Shown: in pieces, positions 54,209-63,977 of the stretch
How positions within the stretch are numbered: the first letter of the stretch is position 1
How the letters are laid out: each line of letters opens with the position of its first letter
NCBI GenBank assembly: GCA_030348875.1
Contig: JAUCEP010000002.1
Coordinates: 1,753,001 to 1,817,000 of the forward strand
Direction of reading: 5' to 3'
Length of the DNA stretch: 64,000 nt
Source: Ureibacillus composti
GTDB lineage: Bacteria; Bacillota; Bacilli; Bacillales_A; Planococcaceae
Notes under the pieces: model-generated
The model's database searches: none
The model's input: the letters and a program-made list of their open reading frames with translations, nothing else
Told to the model about the DNA's origin: nothing
Program-made: the position numbers and the translations under genes

Positions 54209-55392
54209 GTTTAATCGATATTAGTGGTTATCTATTATTCATCGCATTTATCGCATATTTAGTTGCAACATTACTATTTGGTGGTGCGATTAAGAGCAAA
54301 AAACCAGATGGGGCTGTGCAACGGGCGGAAAAATGGGGTAAAGTTGCCATCACTGTAACCATCATTGGTCTATTATCACAATTGGGATATTTTATTACTC
54401 GTTGGATCTACACTGGACATGCACCAGTAAGTAATATGTTTGAATTTACAACGGCATTCGGTATGTTTATTGTAGGTGCATTTATTTTAATTTACTTTAT
54501 GTATCGTGTGGTGGTACTTGGTTTTGTTGCGTTACCGATTGCAATTTTAATTATCGCTTATGCAGCAATGTTCCCAAAAGAGGTCAATCCGCTCGTTCCA
54601 TCTTTACAAAGTTATTGGTTAACGGTTCACGTTATCACTGCTGCCCTAGGTCAATCAATCTTAGCTATTAGTGCAGTTGCAGGCTTAATTTATTTACTGA
54701 AGGACATTAATTCGAAGCAAAAATCTAGAAATCGTTTTTGGTTAGAATTTATACTTTACTTCGTAGTACTTGTCATTGGGTTTGTTGTGTCTTCTATAAC
54801 ATTTAAAGCAATGGATTATGAAGCACAATTTACTTATGTTGACAAAGAAGAGTTTGAATCAGAAATTGTTTATTATATGCCTGCTGTATTTGGTATGAAT
54901 GAATACCAAGTATTAACGGATGATGTTATGGAACCACTAGTGGAAATGCCACCGATTATTAATGCAAAAAAATTAACAACTGTGTTTTGGTCATTTATTT
55001 TCGGTACTGTCATTTATCTATTAATTCGATTAATTACTAGAAGAAGAATTATTGAAATGCTTCAACCGTTAGTACAAAAAGTTAATTTACCGTTATTAGA
55101 TGAAATCGGCTACCGCTCTGTATTAATAGGCTTTCCTGTATTCAGTTTAGGTGCTTTAGTATTCGCGATGATTTGGGCACAAGAGGCATGGGGCCGTTTC
55201 TGGGGTTGGGACCCGAAAGAAGTATGGGCTTTAATTACTTGGTTATTCTATGCTGCATTCTTACATTTACGCCTATCAAAAGGTTGGGAAGGTAGAAAAA
55301 GTGCATGGTTAGCCTTAATCGGATTTGCCATTATTCTATTTAACTTGATCGTTGTAAACCTAGTAATCGCAGGTCTACATTCATACGCTTAG
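54205..55392 (+). CDS. resC: Cytochrome c biogenesis protein ResC (CcsA)
   Basis: 395 residues with about eight transmembrane segments. The haem-handling WWD motif is WGRFWGWDPKEVWALITWL (about 330-348), with conserved His before and after (HVITAALGQ; HLRLSKGW). It delivers haem for ligation together with ResB. Followed by a terminator and then resD with its own start region. Confidence 0.95.
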   Translation: MSLIDISGYLLFIAFIAYLVATLLFGGAIKSKKPDGAVQRAEKWGKVAITVTIIGLLSQLGYFITRWIYTGHAPVSNMFEFTTAFGMFIVGAFILIYFMYRVVVLGFVALPIAILIIAYAAMFPKEVNPLVPSLQSYWLTVHVITAALGQSILAISAVAGLIYLLKDINSKQKSRNRFWLEFILYFVVLVIGFVVSSITFKAMDYEAQFTYVDKEEFESEIVYYMPAVFGMNEYQVLTDDVMEPLVEMPPIINAKKLTTVFWSFIFGTVIYLLIRLITRRRIIEMLQPLVQKVNLPLLDEIGYRSVLIGFPVFSLGALVFAMIWAQEAWGRFWGWDPKEVWALITWLFYAAFLHLRLSKGWEGRKSAWLALIGFAIILFNLIVVNLVIAGLHSYA

Positions 55393-55406
55393 AAACGGAT
55401 AAAATG

Positions 55407-55443
55407 TAAAAGTTCTTCTCATCACGGGAAGAACTTTTATAAT
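55407..55443 (+). terminator. resABC terminator
   Basis: TAAAAGTTCTTC and GAAGAACTTTTA form a perfect stem around a 9-base loop, then TAATATTT. Confidence 0.85.
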
Positions 55444-55584
55444 ATTTAAGTAATATATCTGTCAAATAAGTAAAAAAGTGCTAGAAAATGACCTACCATA
55501 GGTGGAATGGATTAATTAACTTTTCATTTTTTGTATAAAATTGTACAATAATATATGTAGAGAAAGAACGAGAGGGGTTTAATC

Positions 55585-56301
55585 GTGTCTGAAAATATTT
55601 CTGTATTAGTAGTAGATGATGAAGATCGCATTCGCCGTTTATTAAAAATGTACTTAGAACGCGAAGGCTATGATGTAGATGAGGCTGAAGATGGTGAAGT
55701 TGCATTAAAAAAAGCCCTCCAACAAGATTATCATTGCATATTATTAGATATTATGATGCCTGAAAAAGACGGTCTGCAAGTAGTAGAAGAACTACGTGAA
55801 AAGAAAACAACACCGATTATTTTGCTAACAGCTAAAGGTGAAGAAGCAAACCGTGTACAAGGGTTTGAATTAGGTGCGGATGATTACATCGTAAAACCTT
55901 TTAGTCCTCGTGAAGTTGTGCTACGGGTTAAAGCCATTTTACGCCGTTCTTCTGCATTCTCACCTGTTACAACTACTTCTACCTCAAAAGATTTGGTAGT
56001 GTTCCCACACTTAACAATCGATCACGATGCGCACCGTGTAACAGCTGATGGTACAGAAGTGAATTTAACACCAAAAGAATACGAATTGCTATATTTTTTA
56101 GCTAAAGCACCAGATAAGGTATTTGACCGTGAACAATTATTAAAAGAAGTTTGGCATTATGACTTCTTCGGAGACCTTCGAACAGTAGATACACATGTTA
56201 AACGTTTACGTGAAAAACTTAACCGTGTTTCAGAAAATGCTGCCAAGATGATTGTAACGGTTTGGGGCGTTGGATATAAATTCGAGGTTGTAAATGAATA
56301 G
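55585..56301 (+). CDS. resD: Response regulator ResD
   Basis: 238 residues from GTG 55585 (site GAGAGGGG). OmpR-type regulator: acidic VVDDED, phosphoacceptor Asp55 (ILLDIMMPEK), Lys in DDYIVKPFSPRE, and a winged-helix DNA-binding domain from about 140 (LTPKEYELLYFLA, VDTHVKRLREKL). In B. subtilis ResD controls respiration and anaerobic genes. Overlaps resE by eight bases. Confidence 0.95.
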   Translation: MSENISVLVVDDEDRIRRLLKMYLEREGYDVDEAEDGEVALKKALQQDYHCILLDIMMPEKDGLQVVEELREKKTTPIILLTAKGEEANRVQGFELGADDYIVKPFSPREVVLRVKAILRRSSAFSPVTTTSTSKDLVVFPHLTIDHDAHRVTADGTEVNLTPKEYELLYFLAKAPDKVFDREQLLKEVWHYDFFGDLRTVDTHVKRLREKLNRVSENAAKMIVTVWGVGYKFEVVNE

Positions 56302-58072
56302 AATATGGAATAGTATTGTCGGGAAGCTATGGGGAACCATATTGCTTCTCGTTTCGTTTGTTTTATTTATCTTCACGGTTTTAATGCTTGAATTCTTAGA
56401 CGACTACTATAAACAACAGTCTGAAGCGTCGTTAATGAAGACTGCGGATACGATTGAAAGTATTGTACGGGAATATGGTCTAGCAGAAATGTCTAATAGC
56501 ATGTTAATGGCCCTGCTCGATGACGATACAAATGCCTTACTTGTATCAAGTAATCATGAAGTCATTTCCTCGTATCAAACCGGTTTAAATCAAAGTGAAA
56601 TTCAACGTACGATTATTGATAATAAACAATTTTCCAAAATTAATAATTCAAAGGAACCCTTAGTAAAAGAACTGATTTTACCTTCACAAGATTCGGAAGA
56701 AAAAATGGAATCATATCTTGTGTTAGGTACACCTCTAAATACGGGTGAATCTAAACAGGGTGCTTTATATATTTTTCAAAATCCTGACGTATTGCATTCC
56801 ACGTCTGAATATACAACTAAAATTGTTATTTTCTCAGCGTTTATTGCTTTTGTATTAACTACTTTCTTCGCATTCTTCCTATCTTCTAGAATTACATCAC
56901 CGCTACGAAAAATGCGAGAGCGTGCCTTTGAAATAGCAAAAGGTCGTTTTGAAGGGCAATTGCCAACTACTCAAAATGACGAAATAGGTCAATTATCAGT
57001 TGCCTTTAACCAAATGGGTAGACAATTAAAAAATCATTTAGAAGTCATTAACCAAGAAAAAGAGCAATTATCAAGTATTTTAACTTCTATGACTGATGCG
57101 GTTATTACATTTAATCGCGACCGTGAGATTCTAGTAAGTAACCCACCAGCAGAGCGGTTACTACAGAAATGGTTCATTAGTAAAGGGCTTGAAAGTAAAA
57201 GTCCAATACCAAATGAAATCTATCATATGTTAGAACATGTTCTTGAATTTGAAGACAAACTCGTTGAAGATATCGAAATAGAAGGATCTTATTATACATT
57301 GCAAATCAGCCCATTAAAAAGTAGCGGTCAATCTGTTCGAGGTGCCGTTGCGGTCATTCGGGATATGACCGAACAAAAGAAATTGGACAAGTTGCGATCA
57401 GACTTTATTGCCAATGTGTCACACGAACTACGAACACCAATTGCTATGTTACAAGGATATTCAGAGGCAATTTTAGATGATGTGGTGACTACTGAAGAAG
57501 ACCGCAAAGAAATGATAAAGATCATTTATGATGAGTCCCAGCGTATGGGTCGCCTCGTAAAAGACTTACTGGACTTAGCCCGAATGGAATCGGGGCATAT
57601 GCGGTTATATAAAGATACGGTTCCAGTTGTCAACGTAATTGAGCGAATTACACAAAAATTTGCACAGGTTGCAAAAGAAAAACATGTTCTTCTACAGTTT
57701 ACTTCAGAAATTTCTAATGACGTGCTAATTAATATCGATGAAGATCGAATCGAACAAGTATTAACGAATTTAATTGATAATGCAATCCGCCATACACCTG
57801 ATAGTGGAAAAGTTACCGTGTCACTGGAACATGAACTGTCTTACGCAAAAATTAAAGTTGCTGATACAGGGGAAGGGATTCCAAAAGAAGACCTACCATT
57901 TGTATTTGAGCGATTCTATAAAGCAGACAAAGCACGAACTCGGTCTAAAGGTGGAACTGGCTTAGGTTTAGGTATTGCGAAAAATATTGTTGAAGCCCAT
58001 AAAGGGAATATACGAGTAGATAGCACCGTTAATGAAGGGACAACCTTTACGTTCTATTTACCACTTGATTAA
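56294..58072 (+). CDS. resE: Sensor histidine kinase ResE
   Basis: 592 residues. Two membrane helices (about 10-30 and 178-200) enclose an extracellular domain; then HAMP (about 200-250), a PAS domain (about 258-365), HisKA with VSHELRTPIAML (His about 376) and HATPase_c (NLIDNAIRHTP, DTGEGIPKED, GGTGLGLGIAK). It senses redox or respiratory state for ResD. Domain order and length match B. subtilis ResE (589 residues). Confidence 0.95.
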   Translation: MNRIWNSIVGKLWGTILLLVSFVLFIFTVLMLEFLDDYYKQQSEASLMKTADTIESIVREYGLAEMSNSMLMALLDDDTNALLVSSNHEVISSYQTGLNQSEIQRTIIDNKQFSKINNSKEPLVKELILPSQDSEEKMESYLVLGTPLNTGESKQGALYIFQNPDVLHSTSEYTTKIVIFSAFIAFVLTTFFAFFLSSRITSPLRKMRERAFEIAKGRFEGQLPTTQNDEIGQLSVAFNQMGRQLKNHLEVINQEKEQLSSILTSMTDAVITFNRDREILVSNPPAERLLQKWFISKGLESKSPIPNEIYHMLEHVLEFEDKLVEDIEIEGSYYTLQISPLKSSGQSVRGAVAVIRDMTEQKKLDKLRSDFIANVSHELRTPIAMLQGYSEAILDDVVTTEEDRKEMIKIIYDESQRMGRLVKDLLDLARMESGHMRLYKDTVPVVNVIERITQKFAQVAKEKHVLLQFTSEISNDVLINIDEDRIEQVLTNLIDNAIRHTPDSGKVTVSLEHELSYAKIKVADTGEGIPKEDLPFVFERFYKADKARTRSKGGTGLGLGIAKNIVEAHKGNIRVDSTVNEGTTFTFYLPLD

Positions 58073-58076
58073 AAAT

Positions 58077-58136
58077 AAAGCAGGGAATTTCATTTATTGA
58101 TTCAATTCAATAGATAAAATACCCTGCTTTTGTTAT
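58077..58136 (+). terminator. resDE terminator
   Basis: AAAGCAGGG and CCCTGCTTT pair around a long AT-rich loop and are followed by TGTTAT. Confidence 0.6.
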
Positions 58137-58171
58137 ATAATGGGAGATGATTTTAAAAGAGAGTAAAAATT

Positions 58172-58430
58172 ATCGAAGGTTGAACAGTGTCTAGCTGCGA
58201 ACGCCAGCTCCTCGACAACTTCGAAAACCCCTTCGAGGGCAAAAATTGTGTAGTTTCCATGAAATACACAATTTTCTGCGCCGAAAGTGAAACGACAGGC
58301 GCAAAAAGCACACTTCTGTAGGTTTCTCCAGTTGTTGGGGCTCACACGATGTGAGTCATGACGGCAATGCGACAGGACGTCGCGTTTTAGCCGTCGCGGA
58401 GCTAAACGGGCGTTCTCCGCTTTTATATTG
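58172..58430 (+). repeat. Interspersed structured intergenic repeat, copy 2
   Basis: Begins GTTGAACAGTGTCTAGCTGC, contains CGCCAGCTCCTCGA, GGGGCTCACACGATGTGAGT and GGAGCTAAACGGGCGTTC, and ends CCGCTTTTATATTG. Shared landmarks with 9868-10078 leave no doubt of common origin, while the middle (hairpin AAAATTGTGTA...TACACAATTTT) is specific to this copy. Its end runs into the candidate sigX promoter. Confidence 0.78.
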
Positions 58431-58454
58431 TAACTTTAAGCTTTTTGAAACGAC
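58429..58454 (+). promoter_or_regulatory. Candidate autoregulatory ECF (sigma X-type) promoter
   Basis: TGTAAC, 16 bases, then CGAC, 30 bases before the sigX start. B. subtilis sigma X promoters have TGTAAC and CGWC about 17 bases apart. The -35 overlaps the last bases of the interspersed repeat. Confidence 0.65.
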
Positions 58455-58483
58455 TAAATAAGTGAGAACGGGGGTGGGGTTGG

Positions 58484-59050
58484 ATGAAAGATACAGAATC
58501 CATTTTCCATCGTTTATATGATCAATATCATCAAGATGTCTTTCAGTTTTTAATTTACTTAGTGAAGAACCGTACAGTTGCGGAGGATTTATCCCATGAG
58601 GTGTATGTAAGAGTACTAAAGTCATATGAACGGTTTCAAGGGAGAAGCTCCGAAAAAACTTGGCTATTTGCCATCGCGAAAAATGTAGCAATTGATTATT
58701 TTCGTAAAAATTCGGTTCGATCATCACGCAATTTTGACGCTTTTGATTGGGAAACAGAACAACTTGTTTCACCAACAAAATCGCCAGAATTAATATTGGA
58801 GTTAAACGACGACCTGAGGCAATTGCTTACCGCACTGGAAAAATGTACAGGTGATCAAAAAATGGTCGTCATTATGAGATATATTCAAGAGTTATCGATT
58901 GCAGAAACGGCGGAAATACTAAATTGGACAGAAGCAAAAGTAAAAACAACACAGCATCGTGCTATTAAAAATTTACGAGAAATTTTAACACAAGACGAAA
59001 AGGAGGCAAGTCATTATGAGTCACGAAAAATGGGACGACAACAAAATTGA
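58484..59050 (+). CDS. sigX: ECF sigma factor SigX-like
   Basis: 188 residues. Region 2 contains IYLVKNRTVAEDLSHEVYVR and WLFAIAKNVAIDYFRK; region 4 contains MRYIQELSIAETAEILNWTE. This is the Group 4 sigma layout. Position after resE and before an anti-sigma gene matches B. subtilis sigX-rsiX, which modifies cell surface charge and resists cationic peptides. ATG follows GGGGGTGGGG. Overlaps the anti-sigma gene by 35 bases. Confidence 0.9.
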   Translation: MKDTESIFHRLYDQYHQDVFQFLIYLVKNRTVAEDLSHEVYVRVLKSYERFQGRSSEKTWLFAIAKNVAIDYFRKNSVRSSRNFDAFDWETEQLVSPTKSPELILELNDDLRQLLTALEKCTGDQKMVVIMRYIQELSIAETAEILNWTEAKVKTTQHRAIKNLREILTQDEKEASHYESRKMGRQQN

Positions 59051-60236
59051 GCAATTATTATCAAACTCTCCAAAAATTCAAGATCAACGCTCAAAAGATG
59101 ACGTATTTCAAAGACTAAAAAATGACGGTTTGTTTGATGAAATGCCTTCGGAAAAGACGAAAAAAAGAATCCAACCTAAATTTAAATGGATGCCTATTGC
59201 TGTTTCAGTCGCTGCGATCTTGTTGCTTTGCATCTTAATTCCGTCTTTCACGAATCAAACACATAAAAATGAAGAAGCTTCTACCACAATGGAATCTGCT
59301 GAAAGTCAAGATGTTATGAATCAGGCTGACCAAGCAAATATTTTAAGAGCGGAACCAAATGAAGGTATGGGTATTACTTCAATGACAGAAGATGACTTGA
59401 GGTCAGCTGTTTATCCTGAAGATTTACAAGGAAATACGGCTTTTACAATTGGGTTAGCTAGTGATGATGCAGATAGTATCCCTATTACGATTCTACTTCC
59501 AAATAATAAAGTAGAAGAGGATTTAGGAAAAAGTAACCCTACGCAAGTGGAGTTGTATAATTATTATGCACCAAAGTTAGATGAAGCAGCTACAGGTTTT
59601 GCAGATTATCATCCATATAAAGGCATCATAACGGAGTCAGATGGGCAAGTTCAGCATACTTTGCCTAAAGATCATCAATACGATATGGCGTCAGCTACAT
59701 TAACAACATATAAGGCTTCTTTAATTGATACATTTTCAACATATGAGGAAGTTGAGTTCTTAAATGAAGATGGCACACCGGTTATATTCAGTGAAGAAGG
59801 GGTACCAAGTGAACCGCTGAAATTAAAAGGTGAATCAACACAATATAATTTTTATCGATACACACAGATTGATGGAAAGGAATATTTAGCTCCTAATTTT
59901 AGAGAAACATTTACTTCGGTTGAAGATGCTCTAATGGGAATGAAAACAGAAACAAACGATGTATATAAATCTGTGATTCTTCCTAAAATTGATTACACAA
60001 CGAAGGTAATAGATGGTGTTGTGACTGTGTCATTTGCAGCCGAACTTGACTTATTAAGCTTTGACCAAATGGACGCCATGCAAATGATTGAAGGAATGTT
60101 ATTAACAGCAAAAAGTTTTAATATGCAAATACAATTTGAAAATGTAAAACAAACGGATTGGGAAGGATTTGATTTTACGAATCCATTACCAATTCCAGTG
60201 GGTGCAAACGAATTATCCAATCCTGTTTTCCAATAA
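59016..60236 (+). CDS. rsiX: Anti-sigma factor RsiX-like
   Basis: 406 residues. The N-terminal cytoplasmic part (about 1-55) should bind SigX; one transmembrane helix lies at about 63-83 (MPIAVSVAAILLLCILIPSF); the rest is extracytoplasmic and Asp/Glu rich without recognised domain. Topology, overlap with sigX and synteny define it as the cognate anti-sigma factor. ATG with AAAAGGAGG upstream inside sigX. Sequence similarity to B. subtilis RsiX cannot be judged by eye. Confidence 0.85.
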   Translation: MSHEKWDDNKIEQLLSNSPKIQDQRSKDDVFQRLKNDGLFDEMPSEKTKKRIQPKFKWMPIAVSVAAILLLCILIPSFTNQTHKNEEASTTMESAESQDVMNQADQANILRAEPNEGMGITSMTEDDLRSAVYPEDLQGNTAFTIGLASDDADSIPITILLPNNKVEEDLGKSNPTQVELYNYYAPKLDEAATGFADYHPYKGIITESDGQVQHTLPKDHQYDMASATLTTYKASLIDTFSTYEEVEFLNEDGTPVIFSEEGVPSEPLKLKGESTQYNFYRYTQIDGKEYLAPNFRETFTSVEDALMGMKTETNDVYKSVILPKIDYTTKVIDGVVTVSFAAELDLLSFDQMDAMQMIEGMLLTAKSFNMQIQFENVKQTDWEGFDFTNPLPIPVGANELSNPVFQ

Positions 60237-60246
60237 AATCTCAATT

Positions 60247-60274
60247 AGTTGGGGAGTTTTCCCCACTTTTTTTG
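60247..60274 (+). terminator. sigX-rsiX terminator
   Basis: AGTTGGGG and CCCCACT pair (one bulged T), then seven T. Confidence 0.8.
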
Positions 60275-60472
60275 TGGTAATTATTTGGATACGCATAGTG
60301 ATAATTATGCTGAATCGACTTACTTCTATATCGTAGATCGCGGCTCTGAATAATTGTACGTATTACATTTTACTGTAACCTAGAATTTCCGGTTTAGTTT
60401 GTGAAATCAAAGTGCAATAAATTTTATTGAATAAAGGCTAGTAAATAAATAGGAATTATTGAATAAATACTC

Positions 60473-60501
60473 TTTACATCAATCCCAATTAATTCTATAA
60501 T
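60473..60501 (+). promoter_or_regulatory. Promoter of FMN riboswitch-ribU
   Basis: TTTACA and TATAAT separated by exactly 17 bases, ending 30 bases before the aptamer. Confidence 0.8.
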
Positions 60502-60530
60502 GAAATAGAATTAAAAATTAAATATTGATT

Positions 60531-60706
60531 CATCTTCGGGGCAGGGTGAAATTCCCGACCGGCGGTATTTGAGGTAACAATTTCTGACCATTCACTTGGA
60601 GGATTTTGATGACTACTTCTTAAGCCCGCGAGCCACTTTTTTGTGAGCAGGATTTGGTGCGATTCCAAAGCCGACAGTAAAGTCTGGATGGGAGAAGGTG
60701 AAGGTA
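60531..60706 (+). ncRNA. FMN riboswitch (RFN element)
   Basis: The conserved segments appear in order: CTTCGGGGCAGGGTGAAATT, CCCGACCGGCGGTA, AGCCCGCGAGC, GGATTTGGTGCGATTCC, AAGCCGACAGT and AGTCTGGATGGGAGAAG. The variable P3-P5 arms are ordinary length. It is followed by a terminator and ribU, so FMN would shut off the transporter. Confidence 0.97.
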
Positions 60707-60842
60707 CGGTCGCGTTTCGTTTATGAAAATGAAAAGATCGGTTGCAACATGTATTAGTATTAAAGGAATGCTATTATTTTTATTTAGCATAACCTATTTT
60801 ACTAGCAAACGATTAATAGACCTTTGTTTAAGTGTGCCTATT

Positions 60843-60878
60843 CTCCCTTATGCTCTTTTGCATAGGGGATTTTTCATT
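60843..60878 (+). terminator. FMN riboswitch terminator
   Basis: CCCTTATGC and GCATAGGGG (one G-T pair) around TCTTTT, followed by ATTTTTC. Expression platform of the riboswitch. Confidence 0.85.
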
Positions 60879-60952
60879 TAAATTAAACGTTAACGGTTAG
60901 AGACTGTCCTTTCTTCTTGCGAGATGAAATCAGCAAAGAGGAGAGATTACTT

Positions 60953-61537
60953 ATGCAAAAATCAAATTTAAAACTGCGATCATTTATAACGATTGCCATG
61001 TTAAGTAGTATTTCGTTTATTTTAATGCTATTAAATTTCCCGTTGCCAGGGTTTCCTGCCTTTCTAATGATTGACTTTAGTGATGTTCCAGCACTTATTG
61101 CAACATTAACGATGGGTCCGGTTGCAGGTATTTTAGTAGAATTATTTAAAAATATTTTGGAATGGCTATTTGCAGGTGCACCAACTGGAATTCCAGTAGG
61201 TCAAATGGCAAACTTTGCAACAGGTGTTTTATTTATTTTACCTGTTTACTATATATTTAAGAAATTACCTAATTTAAAAGGTTTAATATATGGAATTATT
61301 GTTGGTACATTCACTATGTCGATTGGTATGAGTATTTTAAATTTTGCAGTTTTCTTACCTATGTACACTTATTTACTTGGTTGGGGTACATTTGATATGA
61401 AGGAGACAATTGTACTTGGGATTTTACCATTTAATATTGTCAAAGGAATCCTGTTATTAGTTGTAGGAATTATTTTATTCCGCACTATGAAAACATGGAT
61501 TGAAAATCAAAGAGCACAATATTTATTCCAAAAATAA
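60953..61537 (+). CDS. ribU: Riboflavin ECF transporter S component RibU (FmnP)
   Basis: 194 residues from ATG 60953, which has AAAGAGGAGAG at good spacing; a TTG at 60917 is rejected. Six membrane segments. The RibU signature is visible in LLNFPLPGFPAFLMIDFSD and the GPVAGILVELFKNILEWLF, GAPTGIPVGQMANF stretches. It binds riboflavin for uptake with a shared EcfAA'T module encoded elsewhere. The FMN riboswitch upstream confirms the substrate. B. subtilis ypaA/fmnP occupies the same neighbourhood. Confidence 0.96.
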   Translation: MQKSNLKLRSFITIAMLSSISFILMLLNFPLPGFPAFLMIDFSDVPALIATLTMGPVAGILVELFKNILEWLFAGAPTGIPVGQMANFATGVLFILPVYYIFKKLPNLKGLIYGIIVGTFTMSIGMSILNFAVFLPMYTYLLGWGTFDMKETIVLGILPFNIVKGILLLVVGIILFRTMKTWIENQRAQYLFQK

Positions 61538-61555
61538 GAATTTAAGAAAATCATT

Positions 61556-61597
61556 AAAGAGGTCGTTCCAATAATTTGGAACGACCTTTATTTTTGG
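61556..61597 (+). terminator. ribU terminator
   Basis: GGTCGTTCCA and TGGAACGACC, a perfect 10-bp stem extended by A-T pairs, then TTTATTTTTGG. Confidence 0.92.
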
Positions 61598-61805
61598 TAA
61601 ATACTAAAAAGGCGCTTTTTATTGTAATTATTCATCAAACTTATCCAACTCTGGTTATAAATTCTGATGTCGGGGTTAAAAGACATTCTACTGCATTCTT
61701 ATAAAACACCTTCCATTTCCTCCCTACAACCCCCATAATTAACCTTAAATATTGCGTTTTTTAAGTCTTGTCATTTATTATAGAAAATTTAAAGGTGGTT
61801 ATGAA

Positions 61806-63083
61806 ATGAATAGAAATCTAACTTCACGGGGTTTTGCTGAACAACTTGATTCACAAGATGAGTTGAAAAAATATAAAGAAGAGTTTTACACAAGAAATGA
61901 CGTTCTTTATATGGATGGAAATTCATTAGGGTTATTATCAAAACGTGCGGAAAAGACGTTGTTAACATTATTAGAATCCTGGAAAGAATTTGGAATTGAT
62001 GGCTGGACTAAAGGTGATCACCCGTGGTTTTATTTTTCTGAAAAACTCGGAAATCTGTGTGCTCCATTAGTTGGGGCAAAACCAGAAGAAGTGATTATGA
62101 CTGGGTCAACAACGAGTAATCTTCATCAATTATTAGCAACCTTTTACAAACCGACCAAGGGAAGAACGAAAATATTAGCAGATGAGTTAAATTTCCCTTC
62201 AGATCTTTATGCCATCAAAAGTCAAATTTCATTGCGTGGGTTAGATCCATCTGAACATTTAATTCTAGTAAAAAGTTTAGATGGTCATACGTTGGCAGAA
62301 AATAAAATTATTGAGGCGATGCAGGATGATGTGGCGGTTATTGTACTTCCATCGATTCTATATCGTAGTGGTCAAGTGTTGGATTTAGAAAAGCTTACAA
62401 AGGCAGCTCATGAACGAGGGATCATCATTGGATTTGACCTTTGCCATTCGATAGGCTCCATACCACATTCATTGCACGACTTAGGGGTGGATTTTGCTTT
62501 TTGGTGCAACTACAAGCATTTAAATGGCGGTCCGGGAGCAGTTGCAGGTCTTTATGTTCATGAAAATCATTTCGGAAAAACACCTGGGTTATTGGGGTGG
62601 TTTGGATCTGATAAAACTAAACAATTTGATTTATCCATTGAAATGACGCCATCTTCTACAGCTGGAGCATATCAACTGGGAACACCGCATGTATTGAGCT
62701 TAGCTCCTTTATATGGCTCACTTGAGTTATTTAATGAAGTTGGAATTCAGAAAGTCCGAGAAAAATCTTTAAAGCTAACAAATTATATGATGTCTTTAAT
62801 AGATAATGAATTAGGACAATGTGGGTTTTCATATGGTAACCCTAAAGACGAGTCTCGTGGAGGTCATATTTACTTAGTTCATGACGAGGCAGCTCGTATT
62901 TGTAAAGCGTTGAAGGAAGATGGAGTCATTCCGGATTTTCGTGCACCAAATGGAATACGTTTAGCACCTGTAGCTTTGTATTCTTCGTTTTTAGATGTGT
63001 GGGAAACGGTTCAGAGATTGAAAACGATTATGCTTGAAGGTAAATACAAAAAGTTTGAAAATGAGCGGAATGTCATAGCGTAA
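61806..63083 (+). CDS. kynU: Kynureninase
   Basis: 425 residues from ATG 61806 with AAAGGTGG upstream; the frame extends to 61752 without support. Fold type I PLP enzyme: [14 protein letters not shown] near the start, [29 protein letters not shown] and the PLP-Lys motif [13 protein letters not shown] (Lys about 238). It splits kynurenine into anthranilate and alanine in tryptophan breakdown. Next to a tryptophan 2,3-dioxygenase gene 21 bases downstream, so they form an operon. Confidence 0.96.
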   Translation: MNRNLTSRGFAEQLDSQDELKKYKEEFYTRNDVLYMDGNSLGLLSKRAEKTLLTLLESWKEFGIDGWTKGDHPWFYFSEKLGNLCAPLVGAKPEEVIMTGSTTSNLHQLLATFYKPTKGRTKILADELNFPSDLYAIKSQISLRGLDPSEHLILVKSLDGHTLAENKIIEAMQDDVAVIVLPSILYRSGQVLDLEKLTKAAHERGIIIGFDLCHSIGSIPHSLHDLGVDFAFWCNYKHLNGGPGAVAGLYVHENHFGKTPGLLGWFGSDKTKQFDLSIEMTPSSTAGAYQLGTPHVLSLAPLYGSLELFNEVGIQKVREKSLKLTNYMMSLIDNELGQCGFSYGNPKDESRGGHIYLVHDEAARICKALKEDGVIPDFRAPNGIRLAPVALYSSFLDVWETVQRLKTIMLEGKYKKFENERNVIA

Positions 63084-63104
63084 AAAGGATAAGGGGGATC
63101 CTTC

Positions 63105-63962
63105 TTGGATAAAAACTCTATTTCTAATTTGAATGAGAAATTAAAGGGTGAAAAAGGGATTCATACTGATTTTAAACAGGATATGACATATAGTGAATAT
63201 CTACAGCTTGAGCAAGTTTTATCGAGTCAAAAATTATTATCCAACCATCATGATGAAATGTTATTTGTGATTATTCATCAGGTAAGTGAGCTTTGGATGA
63301 AATTAATTTTACATGAAATGCGTAGTGCGATCATGGCGATTCAGCAAAATAAAATGCAACCAGCCTTTAAAATGTTATCGCGTGTTTCAAAGATTCAATC
63401 CCAAATTATTCAGGGGTGGGATGTGCTTGCAACGATGACACCTTCCGAATATCTGGAGTTTCGTGATAAACTAGGAAAGGCTTCTGGTTTCCAATCATAT
63501 CAATACCGATTAATCGAGTTTGCGTTAGGGTATAAGACGAAGCATATTTTAAAAATCTATGAAAAAGATGTGGCGCTGTCGAAGCTATTACATGAAGCAC
63601 ATAAAGCACCAAGTATTTATGATGTATCTATTCAAGCGTTAGCGCGGCAAGGACTACCGGTGAACAAAGATTTATTAAATCGTGATTTCTCAGTTACTTA
63701 TGCTGGAGATGAAACGGTTGCAGCGGCTTGGAAAGAAGTATATTTAAATGTTAACAAGTATTGGGATCTATATCAGTTAGGGGAGAAACTTGTAGACATC
63801 GAGGATTGGTTGCAGCAGTGGCGCTTCCGACATATGAAAACCGTCGAGCGAATTATCGGGTTTAAAGTCGGTACTGGTGGATCTTCTGGTGTAAATTATT
63901 TAAAGAAAGTACTAGATCATCGTTTCTTCCCCGAACTTTGGGATCTTAGGACTAATCTATAA
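63105..63962 (+). CDS. kynA: Tryptophan 2,3-dioxygenase
   Basis: 285 residues. TDO motifs: [34 protein letters not shown] with the haem-pocket residues, [16 protein letters not shown] and the C-terminal [20 protein letters not shown] with haem-ligand His shortly before ([11 protein letters not shown]). It opens the indole ring of tryptophan to N-formylkynurenine. TTG start after AAGGGGG. The following gene starts 15 bases later. Confidence 0.96.
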   Translation: MDKNSISNLNEKLKGEKGIHTDFKQDMTYSEYLQLEQVLSSQKLLSNHHDEMLFVIIHQVSELWMKLILHEMRSAIMAIQQNKMQPAFKMLSRVSKIQSQIIQGWDVLATMTPSEYLEFRDKLGKASGFQSYQYRLIEFALGYKTKHILKIYEKDVALSKLLHEAHKAPSIYDVSIQALARQGLPVNKDLLNRDFSVTYAGDETVAAAWKEVYLNVNKYWDLYQLGEKLVDIEDWLQQWRFRHMKTVERIIGFKVGTGGSSGVNYLKKVLDHRFFPELWDLRTNL

Positions 63963-63977
63963 AAAGGAAATGAGTAC

